Of a stretch of DNA of 64,000 nucleotides, positions 17,531 through 26,819 are shown one piece after another. How positions within the stretch are numbered: position 1 is the first letter of the stretch; every line of letters starts with the position of its first letter. The translations under genes and the position numbers were made by a program. This DNA comes from Variovorax sp. TBS-050B. Its GTDB lineage: Bacteria; Pseudomonadota; Gammaproteobacteria; Burkholderiales; Burkholderiaceae_C. The notes under the pieces were generated by a model. That model was not told the origin of the DNA. It worked only from the letters and a program-made list of their open reading frames with translations, and made no database searches. The stretch covers positions 4,870,929-4,934,928 of the forward strand of contig NZ_JARXYR010000002.1 of NCBI RefSeq assembly GCF_029893635.1, written 5' to 3'.

Positions 17531-19129
17531 TCAGGCGACGAGCAGCGCCTTGCGCCGCAGGTCCTTCAGGCCCTGCGCCACCTGCTGGCGCGCGAAGTCG
17601 TCCAGCAGCTTCGGATCGGTCAGCGGCCTGTCGTTCTGGACGAAGCGCAGCCGGTCGGCACGGACTTCGGCCGCCAGGTGCGCCGCCAGCATCTCGTGCG
17701 AATGCGTCCCGTCGAGCAGGGGCAGCAGACTGCGTTCGAGCGGCGACAGCGCCACGGCCTCGTGCCACTGGTTGCAGACGGTGGCCGGCTGCTGTCCGGC
17801 CGACGCCGCCACGGCAGGCGCCGTGCGCACCGACGGCAGTGCCCGCGGCAGGGCGGACACCTCCGCGGCAGCCGGTACCGGCGTGCGACGGATGCGCACC
17901 GCACCGAGGATCACCAGTTCCTCGAGCATCGCCAGCACGGCCGGCTCGGCCGAGGCGCGCAGCGCCCCTGTGCGCTCGATCACCGCGGCGAGCAGCGCCT
18001 CGAACGGCAGGCTGGCCGGATAGTGCGCATCGAGCACCTGCGCCAGCGCCTTCTGCACCGGCAGGCGCAGCACCATCGACACGTTGCGCAGCGCCGTGCA
18101 GGGCTGCTCGCCCGCATCGAGCGTCGGACCGCGACCGTCGGGCGTGGCGAACACGCCGGCGAACTCGAAAGCGCGGATCCGCGCCGCATCGAGGCGATAG
18201 CGGATGTTGGCGGCGCGCTCCTGCTTCACCAGCAGCGTCTGGCGGAAGGTGCGATTGACCAGGAAGTCGAGGTACTGCTCCATCAGGATCTGGCTGCCGC
18301 CGCACTCGCGCAGCAGCGGCTCGCGGACCTTCTCGCCGTAGTTCTGCACGAACATCGTCGAAGGTTCGGCATCGGCCAGATAGGCGAGCCCGTGGCCCGC
18401 CGCCCGCTGCGCGAACTCCTTGAAGTAGCAGGGCGAGTTGCAGGGCTCGAGAAACTCGTGCAGCAGGTAGTAGCCACTGGCGCTGCGCACGATCGGCATG
18501 GTTTCGTCGAGCGTCTTCTTGAGCACGCTGTCGGGCCGCGCCGACTGCTCGAGGAATTCGAGCATGCCGCGCGCGTAGGCCAGCTTTTCTTCCGGCGTGT
18601 CGCGTGGACCGCCGCGCAGGATCATCGCGTCGCGCACGATCTCGCGCGCCTTCCAGCCCGGATAGACGTTGTAGCTCACATAGGCCACGCCCTTCGGCGC
18701 GAGGTTCTCGGCGCACACGCGCAGGATCGCGTCCTGCACCGGCCCCGGCACCCAGCTGTACACCCCGTGGCAGACGATGTAGTCGAACTGGCCGAACGAC
18801 GCATCCACGTCGGCGAGATTGAAGCTGCGCAGCGCCACGTTCGCAAGGCCCGCCCGATCGATCGCGGCGACGCCCTCTGCCACCTGCACGCGCGAGAGAT
18901 CGAGCCCGAGCGCCTGCGCCTCGGGATGCCGCGCCGCGAACGGGATCAGGTTGCCGCCGGCCGCGCAGCCGAGCTCCAGCACGCGCGCCCGTGCGGGCGG
19001 CGGCGCATCGAGGCCGAACAGGAAGGCGATGGCTTCGAGGTGCTCGATGGCCGACTGGGGGAACGGATGCGACTCGTACGGCACCGCGTCGTAGTAGCTC
19101 GTGAGCGTCGAAATCGATGTGTCGGGCAC
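17531..19129 (-). CDS. Class I SAM-dependent methyltransferase with methyltransferase-regulatory domain
   Basis: A 532-residue cytoplasmic protein. The N-terminal half is a Rossmann methyltransferase: motif I VLELGCAAGGNLIPFA near residues 50-65, LGLDLS, and DYIVCHGVYSWV. The family hallmark YVSYNVYPGWKAREIVRD and the following 130 residues match the methyltransferase-regulatory domain seen fused to type-12 methyltransferases. The C-terminal 150 residues (after about 380) are Ala/Pro-rich, with a winged-helix-like tail ending LLVA. The substrate is unknown. No partner lies nearby; ggt follows 63 bases downstream. Confidence 0.82.
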   Translation of the reverse strand: MPDTSISTLTSYYDAVPYESHPFPQSAIEHLEAIAFLFGLDAPPPARARVLELGCAAGGNLIPFAARHPEAQALGLDLSRVQVAEGVAAIDRAGLANVALRSFNLADVDASFGQFDYIVCHGVYSWVPGPVQDAILRVCAENLAPKGVAYVSYNVYPGWKAREIVRDAMILRGGPRDTPEEKLAYARGMLEFLEQSARPDSVLKKTLDETMPIVRSASGYYLLHEFLEPCNSPCYFKEFAQRAAGHGLAYLADAEPSTMFVQNYGEKVREPLLRECGGSQILMEQYLDFLVNRTFRQTLLVKQERAANIRYRLDAARIRAFEFAGVFATPDGRGPTLDAGEQPCTALRNVSMVLRLPVQKALAQVLDAHYPASLPFEALLAAVIERTGALRASAEPAVLAMLEELVILGAVRIRRTPVPAAAEVSALPRALPSVRTAPAVAASAGQQPATVCNQWHEAVALSPLERSLLPLLDGTHSHEMLAAHLAAEVRADRLRFVQNDRPLTDPKLLDDFARQQVAQGLKDLRRKALLVA

Positions 19130-19267
19130 GGCGTCCTTTGATGGATCGAGGCGGCCGGCGGCGGCGCCCTGTCGAGGAGTGATCGCGGTCGCGGCAGGCG
19201 CGACCGGGCTTGCCGACTATAGCTTTGCGCCGGGGCAAAACAAGGCCGTACGACGCTTGTGCCGTCC

Positions 19268-19549
19268 TCAACCGATCTTGGGGAGTCCGAATCCGAAGCC
19301 GAAGCCCGTGCCGCTCTTCGCGGGCCTGCGCGGCTCGGCTTCCGGTTCGCGGGGACCGAGGTCGAGATCGTCGATCATTGCCTGCAGTTCGAGCAGTCCG
19401 GCCGCCATCGCCGCCTGGTAGGTCTTGACGGCCCGGCGCTGCCGGCCCAGCACCTGCCAGCGCTCGTCCTCGAGTTCGACCAGGCGCCAGCGGTAGGCGC
19501 CCTCCTCGTCCTCGGTGACCGTGACGGCGATGTTTCTGAGTGCGGGCAT
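19268..19549 (-). CDS. Hypothetical protein (93 aa)
   Basis: A 93-residue cytoplasmic protein starting MPALRNIAVTVTEDEEGAY. It has a compact beta-rich N-terminal half (RWRLVELEDERWQVLG), a helix (TYQAAMAAGLLELQAMIDDL), and a low-complexity tail with a Gly-Phe repeat (GFGFGFG). I do not recognise the family. Codon use matches the neighbours. ATG 19549 was chosen because it starts a clean globular pattern. It follows the tmRNA terminator and has about 140 bases of its own downstream spacer. Confidence 0.6.
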   Translation of the reverse strand: MPALRNIAVTVTEDEEGAYRWRLVELEDERWQVLGRQRRAVKTYQAAMAAGLLELQAMIDDLDLGPREPEAEPRRPAKSGTGFGFGFGLPKIG

Positions 19550-19630
19550 GGGCCCGACGATCGTGCACGGCGGTGTGCCGAGCCGTCGGACGAGGGCCAC
19601 TTCTGTCGAGAGTGCCGCCTGGCGCTCCAG

Positions 19631-19660
19631 AAAAAAGGGCCGCTTCGAAGGAAGCGGCCC
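19631..19660 (-). terminator. Rho-independent terminator after tmRNA
   Basis: The minus strand forms a 10-bp GGGCCGCTTC/GAAGCGGCCC hairpin with a CTTC-containing loop, followed by six T residues. It lies 16 bases beyond the 3' CCA end of ssrA. Confidence 0.9.
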
Positions 19661-19675
19661 TGAGCTGGATGAATA

Positions 19676-20060
19676 TGGTGGAGCTGGGGGGATTTGAACC
19701 CCCGTCCGCAAGCCTTCTTCGCGCAGTTCTACATGTTTAGCGATCTGTTTTGGATCTCGCTTCCGATGTCGCGCAGTCGCACGCTACACCGGACGCCAGC
19801 ACCCTATTTTCTCGCCCCGACCCAAGGTACCCGGATCGGAGCCAGCCCATGTAATTATCCTTGCAGCCGGGAGGTCAGGATCGCTCCAGACCCCCTTGCC
19901 CAGCCCATCGGCCAACTGTTGCAAGGCTCACTGGCAATTAAGCAGCGAGTGCGAAACGTTCGTCGTTTGCAGTTAGTTTGTTTGAATCTGTTTTACGAGC
20001 GCATTCAGCTCGACATGCCCCGCTGCGATTCCGAACCCACGTCGAAACCAGTGCAGCCCC
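19676..20060 (-). ncRNA. ssrA: Transfer-messenger RNA (tmRNA)
   Basis: A one-piece tmRNA of 385 nt. The 5' end begins GGGGCTGCACTGGTTTCGAC and the 3' end reads GGTTCAAATCCCCCCAGC followed by TCCACCA, forming the alanyl-tRNA-like domain with an encoded CCA. The resume codon and tag frame lie at 19970-19938 and encode ANDERFALAA followed by TAA, a tag of the betaproteobacterial type. It rescues ribosomes stalled on broken mRNAs together with SmpB. Pseudoknot-like segments fill the middle (for example the paired GGGCTGG/CCAGCCC region). Confidence 0.97.
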
Positions 20061-20072
20061 AAGCCGACCATT

Positions 20073-20741
20073 TTAGGCCGGATCGAGAAACTTCAAGAGC
20101 TCCAGGGGTGAAGAGATCGCGGCATCGGCATTCCAGAGCGTGGCGTCGGCCTGCGGGCCCATGTAGCCGTAGGTGGCTGCGATGGTTCGCATGCCCGCGG
20201 CACGGCCGGCGATGATGTCCCGCTCGTCGTCGCCGACGTAGATGCAGGCGTCGGCGGGCACTTCAAGGCGCCTCGCCGCCTCGTACAGCGGCTCCGGATG
20301 CGGCTTGGAAAAGGGCGTGGAGTCGCCGCTCACGATGGCACCCGCGCTGCCGAAGAGCGGAATCGCACGCGTGAGCGGAACGGTGAAACGCGCCGACTTG
20401 TTGGTGACCACGCCCCAGGCGAGCCCGCGCGCACGGATCGCGTCGATGAGCGCCGGCACGCCGTCGAACACCTGCGTGTTGAGCAGCATGCGGTTTTCGT
20501 AGGCCTTGAAGAATTCCTCCCGCAGTTCGGGAAACTCCGGCGAATCGGGCGTGATGCCGAACGCGACGCCCAGCATGCCCCGCGCACCGGCGCCGGCCAT
20601 GAAGCGGTAGCGCTCGAGCGGGTACGACGCCAGGCCGCGGTCGGTGCGCATCTTGTCGGCCGCCGCGCCCAGATCGGGCGCGCTGTCGATCAGCGTGCCG
20701 TCGAGATCGAACAGCACGGCGCGAATGACGGCCCCGCTCAC
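20073..20741 (-). CDS. gph: Phosphoglycolate phosphatase (HAD superfamily)
   Basis: A 222-residue HAD hydrolase. Motif I is VLFDLDGTLIDSAPDL, motif II is VVTNKSARFT, and motifs III/IV are SKPHPEPLYEAARRL and YVGDDERDIIAGRAAGM. The cap domain of the Gph type occupies about residues 20-90. It dephosphorylates 2-phosphoglycolate formed by oxidative DNA damage or oxygenase side reactions. The GTG start at 20741 overlaps the ubiG stop in GTGA; ubiG-gph is a familiar pair in Burkholderiales. Assignment to Gph rather than another HAD phosphatase rests on that context and length. Confidence 0.88.
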   Translation of the reverse strand: MSGAVIRAVLFDLDGTLIDSAPDLGAAADKMRTDRGLASYPLERYRFMAGAGARGMLGVAFGITPDSPEFPELREEFFKAYENRMLLNTQVFDGVPALIDAIRARGLAWGVVTNKSARFTVPLTRAIPLFGSAGAIVSGDSTPFSKPHPEPLYEAARRLEVPADACIYVGDDERDIIAGRAAGMRTIAATYGYMGPQADATLWNADAAISSPLELLKFLDPA

Positions 20742-21466
20742 GCCGGCGATCCCGTCGTGCCCGGCTTCTGCGTGGCGAACATGTAGTTGACGCTGGTGTC
20801 CGCGCTGAGCCAGTAGCGACGCGTGAGCGGGTTGTGTTCCATGCCGCGCGTGTGCCGCAGGTCGAGGCCGGCCGCACGGCAGTGGTTGGCCAGTTCGCTG
20901 GGCCGGATCAGCTTGGCGTATTCGTGCGTGCCGCGAGGCAGCATGCCGAGCACGTATTCGGCGCCGACGATCGCGAGCATGAAGGACTTCAGGTTGCGGT
21001 TGATCGTGGAGAAGAACACCCATCCGCCGGGCTTGACCAGGGTGGCGCAGGCCTGGACCACCGACGCGGGCTCCGGCACGTGCTCGAGCATTTCCATGCA
21101 GGTTACGACGTCGAAGCTCGCAGGCTGCTCCGCCGCGAGCGCCTCGGCGCTGATCTCCCGGTACTTGACGCCGCTCGTGCCGGCCTCGATCGCATGGAGG
21201 CGGGCCACCTTGAGCGCCTTGCTGGCGAGGTCGATGCCGAGCACGTCGGCGCCCTTTCTCGCCATCGAGTCGGCAAGGATTCCGCCGCCGCAGCCGATAT
21301 CGAGCACCTTGCGCTGCGAAATCGGCGCAATTCCGTCAATCCATTCCAGCCGCAGCGGATTGATTTCGTGGAGCGGGCGGAATTCGCCGTCCATATCCCA
21401 CCAGCGATGGGCCAGTTCCGAAAACTTGGCGAGTTCCGCCGGGTCGGCATTCACTTGGTCAGTCAT
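20738..21466 (-). CDS. ubiG: Ubiquinone biosynthesis O-methyltransferase
   Basis: A 242-residue SAM-dependent methyltransferase that carries out both O-methylations of ubiquinone synthesis. It has the N-terminal UbiG signature ELAKFSELAHRWWDMDGEF, then PLHEINPLRLEWI, motif I VLDIGCGGGILADSMA, and the C-terminal GMLPRGTHEYAKLIRPSE with MEHNPLTRRYWLS. Length is typical. It lies between the ompA-like terminator and gph, with which it overlaps by four bases. Confidence 0.95.
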   Translation of the reverse strand: MTDQVNADPAELAKFSELAHRWWDMDGEFRPLHEINPLRLEWIDGIAPISQRKVLDIGCGGGILADSMARKGADVLGIDLASKALKVARLHAIEAGTSGVKYREISAEALAAEQPASFDVVTCMEMLEHVPEPASVVQACATLVKPGGWVFFSTINRNLKSFMLAIVGAEYVLGMLPRGTHEYAKLIRPSELANHCRAAGLDLRHTRGMEHNPLTRRYWLSADTSVNYMFATQKPGTTGSPA

Positions 21467-21491
21467 GCCGAGATTATGAAACGGCAGGCAT

Positions 21492-21516
21492 AAAAAAACC
21501 CCGCCGAAGCGGGGTT
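21492..21516 (-). terminator. Rho-independent terminator after ompA-like gene
   Basis: An 8-bp AACCCCGC/GCGGGGTT hairpin with a four-base loop is followed on the minus strand by a run of seven T residues. It lies 22 bases after the stop of the OmpA-like gene and 26 bases before the ubiG start codon, so ubiG needs its own closely placed promoter. Confidence 0.88.
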
Positions 21517-21537
21517 CCTTTTAGCGATTCAATCGAA

Positions 21538-22194
21538 TCAGCGGGTAGCGCGGGTGCCGACCACTTCGATTTCCACGCGGCGGTTCTTGGCGCGGCCTTC
21601 CTTGGTGCGGTTGTCAGCCACAGGCTGCTTCTCGCCCTTGCCTTCGGTGTAGACGCGGTTGCGTTCGATGCCCTTCGAGACCAGGAAGGCCTTGACGGCT
21701 TCGGCGCGACGCACCGACAGACGCTGGTTGTAGGCGTCCGAACCGATCGAGTCGGTGTGGCCGACGGCGATGATCACTTCGAGGTTGACGTCACGGATCT
21801 TCTCGACCAGGTCGGTCAGCTTCGCGCGGCCTTCGGGCTTGAGGACCGACTTGTCGAAGTCGAAGAAGGCGTCGGCGGCGAAGGTCACCTTCGAAGCGGC
21901 CACTGCGGGAGGTGCAGCGGGAGCGGGAGCAGCGCCAGGAGCAGCCGGAACCGCGGCGGGGGCAGCAGGAACCAGGGCACCGTCGCAACCAGCGGCAGCG
22001 GTGGCGGGCGTCCAGTTGGCATCGCGCCAGCACAGTTCGTTCGTGCCGTTCTTCCAGACCAGTTCGCCGGTGCCGTTTTGCCAGTTGTCAATCGTAGGAC
22101 CGCCATTCGCAGCGGTGACACGGGTCTGCGCGCCGGCGGCAGTGGCGAGCGCAGCGACTGCAAACATCATCGCCACTTTATTCAGTTTCTTCAT
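21538..22194 (-). CDS. OmpA family outer-membrane/peptidoglycan-binding protein
   Basis: A 218-residue exported protein. A signal peptide (KKLNKVAMMFAVAALATAAGA) precedes a short region of about 50 residues with WQNGTGELVWKNGTNELCW and two Cys. An Ala/Pro hinge leads to the OmpA C-terminal domain: FAADAFFDFDKSVLKPEGRA, VGHTDSIGSDAYNQRLSVRR and NRRVEIEV, with the peptidoglycan-binding Asp and Arg. It lacks the eight-stranded barrel of full OmpA. In Burkholderiales this short form sits upstream of gyrA, as here. It probably tethers the outer membrane to peptidoglycan. Confidence 0.9.
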   Translation of the reverse strand: MKKLNKVAMMFAVAALATAAGAQTRVTAANGGPTIDNWQNGTGELVWKNGTNELCWRDANWTPATAAAGCDGALVPAAPAAVPAAPGAAPAPAAPPAVAASKVTFAADAFFDFDKSVLKPEGRAKLTDLVEKIRDVNLEVIIAVGHTDSIGSDAYNQRLSVRRAEAVKAFLVSKGIERNRVYTEGKGEKQPVADNRTKEGRAKNRRVEIEVVGTRATR

Positions 22195-22383
22195 GGTTCT
22201 CCTCTTGGGGAAAAAGCCGCAGCCGCGCTGCGAATCAAGGACGCTTTAAGTGACCACCACCCAAAACGTTGAGGCGATTGTGCCATAGGGTCTTTGGCAA
22301 ACAGGCCGCCGGACGCCCGCGAAGCGTAGGACGGAGGCGGAATAGCGGCCTTGTGTTGCGGCGGAGCGACACCCCTCAGAGCG

Positions 22384-22389
22384 TAAAAT
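22384..22389 (+). promoter_or_regulatory. Putative -10 box of gyrA
   Basis: TAAAAT lies 31 bases before the gyrA ATG, leaving a leader of about 25 bases. No good -35 hexamer is seen at 16-18 bases upstream, so this is only a candidate. The rest of the 226-base spacer to the divergent ompA-like gene shows no other clear signal. Confidence 0.4.
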
Positions 22390-22420
22390 TTCGCCTTCTG
22401 CCGCCCAGCCTCTCCGCTCA

Positions 22421-25066
22421 ATGACCTCTTTCGCCAAAGAAACCCTGCCCATCAGTCTCGAAGAGGAAATGCGCAGCAGCTATCTCGATTACGCCATGAG
22501 CGTGATCGTGGGCCGGGCGCTGCCCGATGCGCGCGACGGCCTCAAGCCGGTGCACCGGCGCGTGCTCTACGCGATGCACGAGCTCAACAACGACTGGAAC
22601 CGGGCGTACAAGAAATCCGCCCGCATCGTGGGCGACGTGATCGGTAAGTACCACCCGCACGGCGACCAGTCGGTCTACGACACGATCGTGCGGCTGGCGC
22701 AGGACTTCTCGATGCGCCACATGCTGGTCGACGGCCAGGGCAACTTCGGGTCGGTCGACGGCGACAACGCGGCCGCAATGCGGTATACGGAAATCCGGCT
22801 GGCCAAAATTGCGCATGAAATGCTGGCCGATATCGACAAGGAAACGGTCGATTTTCAGGACAATTACGACGGCTCCGAAAAAGAACCCAGGGTTCTTCCG
22901 AGCAAGCTGCCGAATTTGCTGGTGAATGGCTCCGGCGGTATTGCCGTCGGCATGGCGACCAATATTCCGCCGCACAATCTCAATGAGGTGGTCGACGCCT
23001 GCCTCTACCTGCTGCGCAATCCGCAGGCGAGCATCGACGAACTGATGGAAATCGTGCCGGCGCCCGACTTCCCCACCGCCGGCATCATCTACGGCATCAA
23101 CGGCGTGCGCGACGGCTACCGCACCGGCCGCGGCAAGGTGGTGATGCGCGCCAAGTGCCACTTCGAGGACATCGACCGCGGCCAGCGCCAGGCGATCATC
23201 GTCGACGAGCTCCCCTACCAGGTCAACAAGAAGACGCTGCAGGAGCGCATGGCCGAGCTGGTGCACGAGAAGAAGATCGAGGGCATCAGCCACATCCAGG
23301 ACGAGTCCGACAAGTCGGGCATGCGCCTGGTGATCGAGCTCAAGCGCGGCGAAGTGCCCGAGGTGGTGCTCAACAACCTCTACAAGCAGACGCAGCTGCA
23401 GGACACCTTCGGCATCAACATGGTGGCGCTGGTCGACGGCCAGCCGAAGCTGTGCAACCTGAAGGACCTGATCGAGGTCTTCCTGCAGCACCGCCGCGAG
23501 GTGGTCACGCGGCGCACGGTCTTCAACCTGCGCAAGGCGCGCGACCGCGGGCACGTGCTCGAAGGCCTCGCGGTGGCGCTCGCCAACATCGACGACTTCA
23601 TCGCGATCATCCGCAACGCGCCGACGCCGCCCGTGGCCAAGGCCGAGCTCATGAGCCGCAGCTGGGACAGCAAGCTCGTGCGCGAGATGCTCACGCGCAG
23701 CCGCGCCGACGGCGGCGTGGTCAATGCGGACGACTACCGCCCCGAAGGCCTCGAGCGCGAGTTCGGCATGGGGTCCGACGGCCTCTACCGCCTCTCGGAA
23801 ACGCAGGCCCAGGAAATCCTGCAGATGCGCCTGCAGCGCCTGACCGGCCTCGAGCAGGACAAGATCGTGGCCGAGTACAAGGAAGTCATGGCCGAGATCG
23901 ACGACCTGCTCGACATCCTGGCCAAGCCCGAGCGCGTGTCGGTCATCATCGGAGAAGAGCTCGGTGCCATCAAGCAGGAGTTCGGCCAGTCGAAGCTCGG
24001 CGCGCGCCGCAGCCTGGTCGAGCACAGCGCCTACGACCTCTCGACCGAAGACCTGATCACGCCCACCGACATGGTGGTGACGCTCTCGCACAGCGGCTAC
24101 ATCAAGAGCCAGCCGCTCAACGAGTACCGCGCGCAGAAGCGCGGCGGCCGCGGCAAGCAGGCCACCGTCACGAAGGAAGACGACTGGATCGACCAGCTCT
24201 TCATCGCCAACACGCACGACTACATCCTGTGCTTCTCGAACCGCGGCCGGCTCTACTGGCTCAAGGTCTGGGAAGTGCCGGCCGGTTCGCGCGGCTCGCG
24301 CGGGCGTCCGATCGTCAACATGTTCCCGCTGCAGGAAGGCGAGAAGATCAACGTGGCGCTGCCGCTGACCGGCGAGAAGCGCAACTTCCCGGCCGACCAG
24401 TACGTCTTCATGGCCACCTCGATGGGCACCGTCAAGAAGACTGCGCTCGACGAGTTCAGCAACCCGCGCAAGGCCGGCATCATCGCTGTCGACCTCGACG
24501 CGGGCGACTACCTGATCGGCGCCGCGCTGACCGACGGCAAGCACGACGTGATGCTGTTCAGCGACGGCGGCAAGGCGGTGCGCTTCGACGAGAACGACGT
24601 CCGTCCGATGGGCCGCAATGCGCGCGGCGTGCGCGGCATGATGCTCGAGGAAGGCCAGGGCGTGATCGCCATGCTGGTGGCCGAGGACGAGCAGCAGAGC
24701 GTGCTCACCGCCACCGAAAATGGTTACGGAAAGCGCACAAGCATTACCGAGTACACGCGTCATGGCCGCGGAACCAAAGGCATGATCGCGATTCAACAGA
24801 GTGAGCGCAACGGCAAGGTCGTTGCCGCCACCCTCGTGCATGCGGACGATGAGATCATGCTCATCACCGACAAGGGCGTGCTCGTGCGCACCCGGGTTGC
24901 CGAGATTCGCGAGCTGGGTCGCGCGACGCAGGGCGTCACGCTGATCGGGCTCGACGAAGGCGCCAAACTCAGCGGGCTGCAGCGTATCGTCGAAAACGAC
25001 GCGAACGGCGAAAGCGAGCCGGGCGCAGACGATACTTCCACATCTTCAACGGAGAATCCTCAGTGA
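22421..25066 (+). CDS. gyrA: DNA gyrase subunit A
   Basis: An 881-residue type II topoisomerase subunit that breaks and rejoins DNA through its active-site Tyr, found in [13 protein letters not shown]. The N-terminal winged-helix/tower region is standard, and the GyrA box QKRGGRGK near residue 563 starts the C-terminal beta-pinwheel that wraps DNA. An acidic Ser/Thr/Asp tail ends the protein. In the quinolone-determining region the sequence is [10 protein letters not shown]: position 83 is Gln where E. coli has Ser, and Asp87 is kept (numbering coincides with E. coli). Its stop overlaps the next gene in GTGA. Confidence 0.97.
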   Translation: MTSFAKETLPISLEEEMRSSYLDYAMSVIVGRALPDARDGLKPVHRRVLYAMHELNNDWNRAYKKSARIVGDVIGKYHPHGDQSVYDTIVRLAQDFSMRHMLVDGQGNFGSVDGDNAAAMRYTEIRLAKIAHEMLADIDKETVDFQDNYDGSEKEPRVLPSKLPNLLVNGSGGIAVGMATNIPPHNLNEVVDACLYLLRNPQASIDELMEIVPAPDFPTAGIIYGINGVRDGYRTGRGKVVMRAKCHFEDIDRGQRQAIIVDELPYQVNKKTLQERMAELVHEKKIEGISHIQDESDKSGMRLVIELKRGEVPEVVLNNLYKQTQLQDTFGINMVALVDGQPKLCNLKDLIEVFLQHRREVVTRRTVFNLRKARDRGHVLEGLAVALANIDDFIAIIRNAPTPPVAKAELMSRSWDSKLVREMLTRSRADGGVVNADDYRPEGLEREFGMGSDGLYRLSETQAQEILQMRLQRLTGLEQDKIVAEYKEVMAEIDDLLDILAKPERVSVIIGEELGAIKQEFGQSKLGARRSLVEHSAYDLSTEDLITPTDMVVTLSHSGYIKSQPLNEYRAQKRGGRGKQATVTKEDDWIDQLFIANTHDYILCFSNRGRLYWLKVWEVPAGSRGSRGRPIVNMFPLQEGEKINVALPLTGEKRNFPADQYVFMATSMGTVKKTALDEFSNPRKAGIIAVDLDAGDYLIGAALTDGKHDVMLFSDGGKAVRFDENDVRPMGRNARGVRGMMLEEGQGVIAMLVAEDEQQSVLTATENGYGKRTSITEYTRHGRGTKGMIAIQQSERNGKVVAATLVHADDEIMLITDKGVLVRTRVAEIRELGRATQGVTLIGLDEGAKLSGLQRIVENDANGESEPGADDTSTSSTENPQ

Positions 25067-25659
25067 AAAATATCAAGCTCGCACTTCTGACCGCCGCACT
25101 GGCCGGCAGCTCGATGGCCGCCATGGCCCAGGACAAGGCCACGCTCATCAAGCAGTTCATCGACGTGCAGCGCCCTGGCATCGAGTCGCTCGCCCGCGGC
25201 CTGATCGAGCAGTCGAGCGCCCCGATCGCGCAGGCCGGTTCGCAGTACCTGCAGACCCAGGTGCCCGAGGCCAAGCGCGAAGCCGCCGCCAAGGCCGCCG
25301 ACGCCGAGCTCAAGAAGTACTTCGACGAGTCCTACCCGATCGTGCGCGACAAGGCCGTGCAGCTGGCGCCCGCCGCCCTCACGCCGCTGCTCGAGCAGAA
25401 CTTCAGCGAAGACGAACTCAAGCAGCTGCTCGCCTGGATCAACTCGCCGCTCAGCAAGAAGTACCAGGATCTCAACCCGAAGATGCAGACGGCGCTGACC
25501 GAGAAGCTCGTGACGGAAACGCGCGCGACGATCGAACCGAAGATGCGCGCGCTCGACGAGAACGTCGCCAAGGCGCTCGGCGCGCCGACCGGCGGCTCGC
25601 AAGGCGCCGCGCCCGCCAAGGCCCCGGCCAAGTCTTCCTCTTCCAACAACAAGAAGTGA
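25063..25659 (+). CDS. DUF2059 domain-containing exported protein
   Basis: A 198-residue protein with a GTG start inside the gyrA stop. A signal peptide ([21 protein letters not shown]) leads a mostly helical domain with the DUF2059 pattern [25 protein letters not shown]-terminal Ala/Lys/Ser-rich tail ends in SSSNNKK. The domain's function is unknown; it is periplasmic and often encoded beside gyrA or serC in betaproteobacteria. It is the second gene of the plus-strand block, two bases before serC. Confidence 0.85.
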   Translation: MKNIKLALLTAALAGSSMAAMAQDKATLIKQFIDVQRPGIESLARGLIEQSSAPIAQAGSQYLQTQVPEAKREAAAKAADAELKKYFDESYPIVRDKAVQLAPAALTPLLEQNFSEDELKQLLAWINSPLSKKYQDLNPKMQTALTEKLVTETRATIEPKMRALDENVAKALGAPTGGSQGAAPAKAPAKSSSSNNKK

Positions 25660-25660
25660 C

Positions 25661-26794
25661 GTGACCCCGCAGCAGCCCACGCCAGCCGGCACCCGTCCGT
25701 ACAACTTCTCCGCGGGTCCGGCCGCGATGCCGGAGGCGGTGCTGCAACGCGCCGCCGCCGAGATGCTCGACTGGCAGGGCAGCGGCATGAGCGTGATGGA
25801 GATGAGCCATCGCGGCAAGGAATTCGGCGCCATCTGCACCCAGGCCGAAGCCGACATCCGCAAGCTGCTCGCGGTGCCCGAACACTTCCACATCCTCTTC
25901 ATGCAGGGTGGCGGTCTCGGCGAGAACGCCATCGTGCCGATGAACCTGTCGCGCGGCACCAGCGCCGACTTCGTCATCACCGGCAGCTGGAGCATCAAGT
26001 CGCAGAAGGAAGCCCAGCGCTATTGCACGGCGAACATCGCCGCGAGCAATGCCGGCGACCAGCACACGCGCCTGCCCGATCCGGCCAGCTGGCAGCTGGG
26101 CAAGGACGCCTCGTACGTGCACGTCTGCACCAACGAGACCATCAACGGCATCGAATTCCACGAGCTGCCGGACCTGGCCGCGCTCGGCAGCCGCGCGCCG
26201 CTGGTGATCGACTTCTCGTCGCACGTCGCGTCGCGCAGCGTCGACTGGGGCCGCGTCGGCCTCGCCTTCGGCGGCGCGCAGAAGAACCTCGGCCCGGCCG
26301 GCCTCACGCTCGTGATCGTGCGCGACGACCTGCTCGGCCATGCGCTCGAGATCTGCCCCAGCGCCTTCAACTACAAGACCGTCGCCGACAACAAGTCGAT
26401 GTACAACACCCCGCCGACCTGGGGCATCTACATGGCCGGGCTCACGTTCCAGTGGCTGCTTCAGCAGACCGAGGGCGAGCTGACCGGCGTGGCCGCGATG
26501 GAGCAGCGCAACATCGCCAAGGCGAGGCTGCTGTACGACTTCATCGACGGCTCCGCCTTCTACGTCAACAAGATCGACCCGAGCTGCCGCTCGCGCATGA
26601 ACGTGCCCTTCTTCCTGAAGGACGAGAGCCGCAACGAGGCCTTCCTGTCCGGCGCGCGCGAAGCGGGCCTGCTGCAGCTCAAGGGGCACAAGTCGGTCGG
26701 CGGCATGCGCGCGAGCATCTACAACGCCATGCCGCTGGAAGGCGTGAGAGCACTTGTGAGCTACATGCGAGAATTCGAGCGATCGCATGCCTAG
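25661..26794 (+). CDS. serC: Phosphoserine aminotransferase
   Basis: A 377-residue class V PLP-dependent aminotransferase that converts 3-phosphohydroxypyruvate to phosphoserine, and also acts in pyridoxine synthesis. It has the N-terminal [27 protein letters not shown], and the PLP-binding Lys208 in [12 protein letters not shown]. The C-terminus contains [16 protein letters not shown]. The GTG start lies directly after the DUF2059 stop. It is followed by pheA after 25 bases, an order typical of Burkholderiales. Confidence 0.95.
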   Translation: MTPQQPTPAGTRPYNFSAGPAAMPEAVLQRAAAEMLDWQGSGMSVMEMSHRGKEFGAICTQAEADIRKLLAVPEHFHILFMQGGGLGENAIVPMNLSRGTSADFVITGSWSIKSQKEAQRYCTANIAASNAGDQHTRLPDPASWQLGKDASYVHVCTNETINGIEFHELPDLAALGSRAPLVIDFSSHVASRSVDWGRVGLAFGGAQKNLGPAGLTLVIVRDDLLGHALEICPSAFNYKTVADNKSMYNTPPTWGIYMAGLTFQWLLQQTEGELTGVAAMEQRNIAKARLLYDFIDGSAFYVNKIDPSCRSRMNVPFFLKDESRNEAFLSGAREAGLLQLKGHKSVGGMRASIYNAMPLEGVRALVSYMREFERSHA

Positions 26795-26819
26795 GCGCAT
26801 GCCCTAGCCGCTCGCACCG

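Noticed and set aside
15698..19141. A 1147-codon open frame on the plus strand
   Set aside because: It lies exactly opposite ggt and the methyltransferase gene, has Arg/His/Ala-rich shadow composition and no recognisable domain; high GC makes such antisense frames common.
19676..19760. A stand-alone tRNA gene
   Set aside because: The tRNA-like 3' end is the acceptor/T-arm of tmRNA; no anticodon arm is present and the 5' partner lies at 20060.
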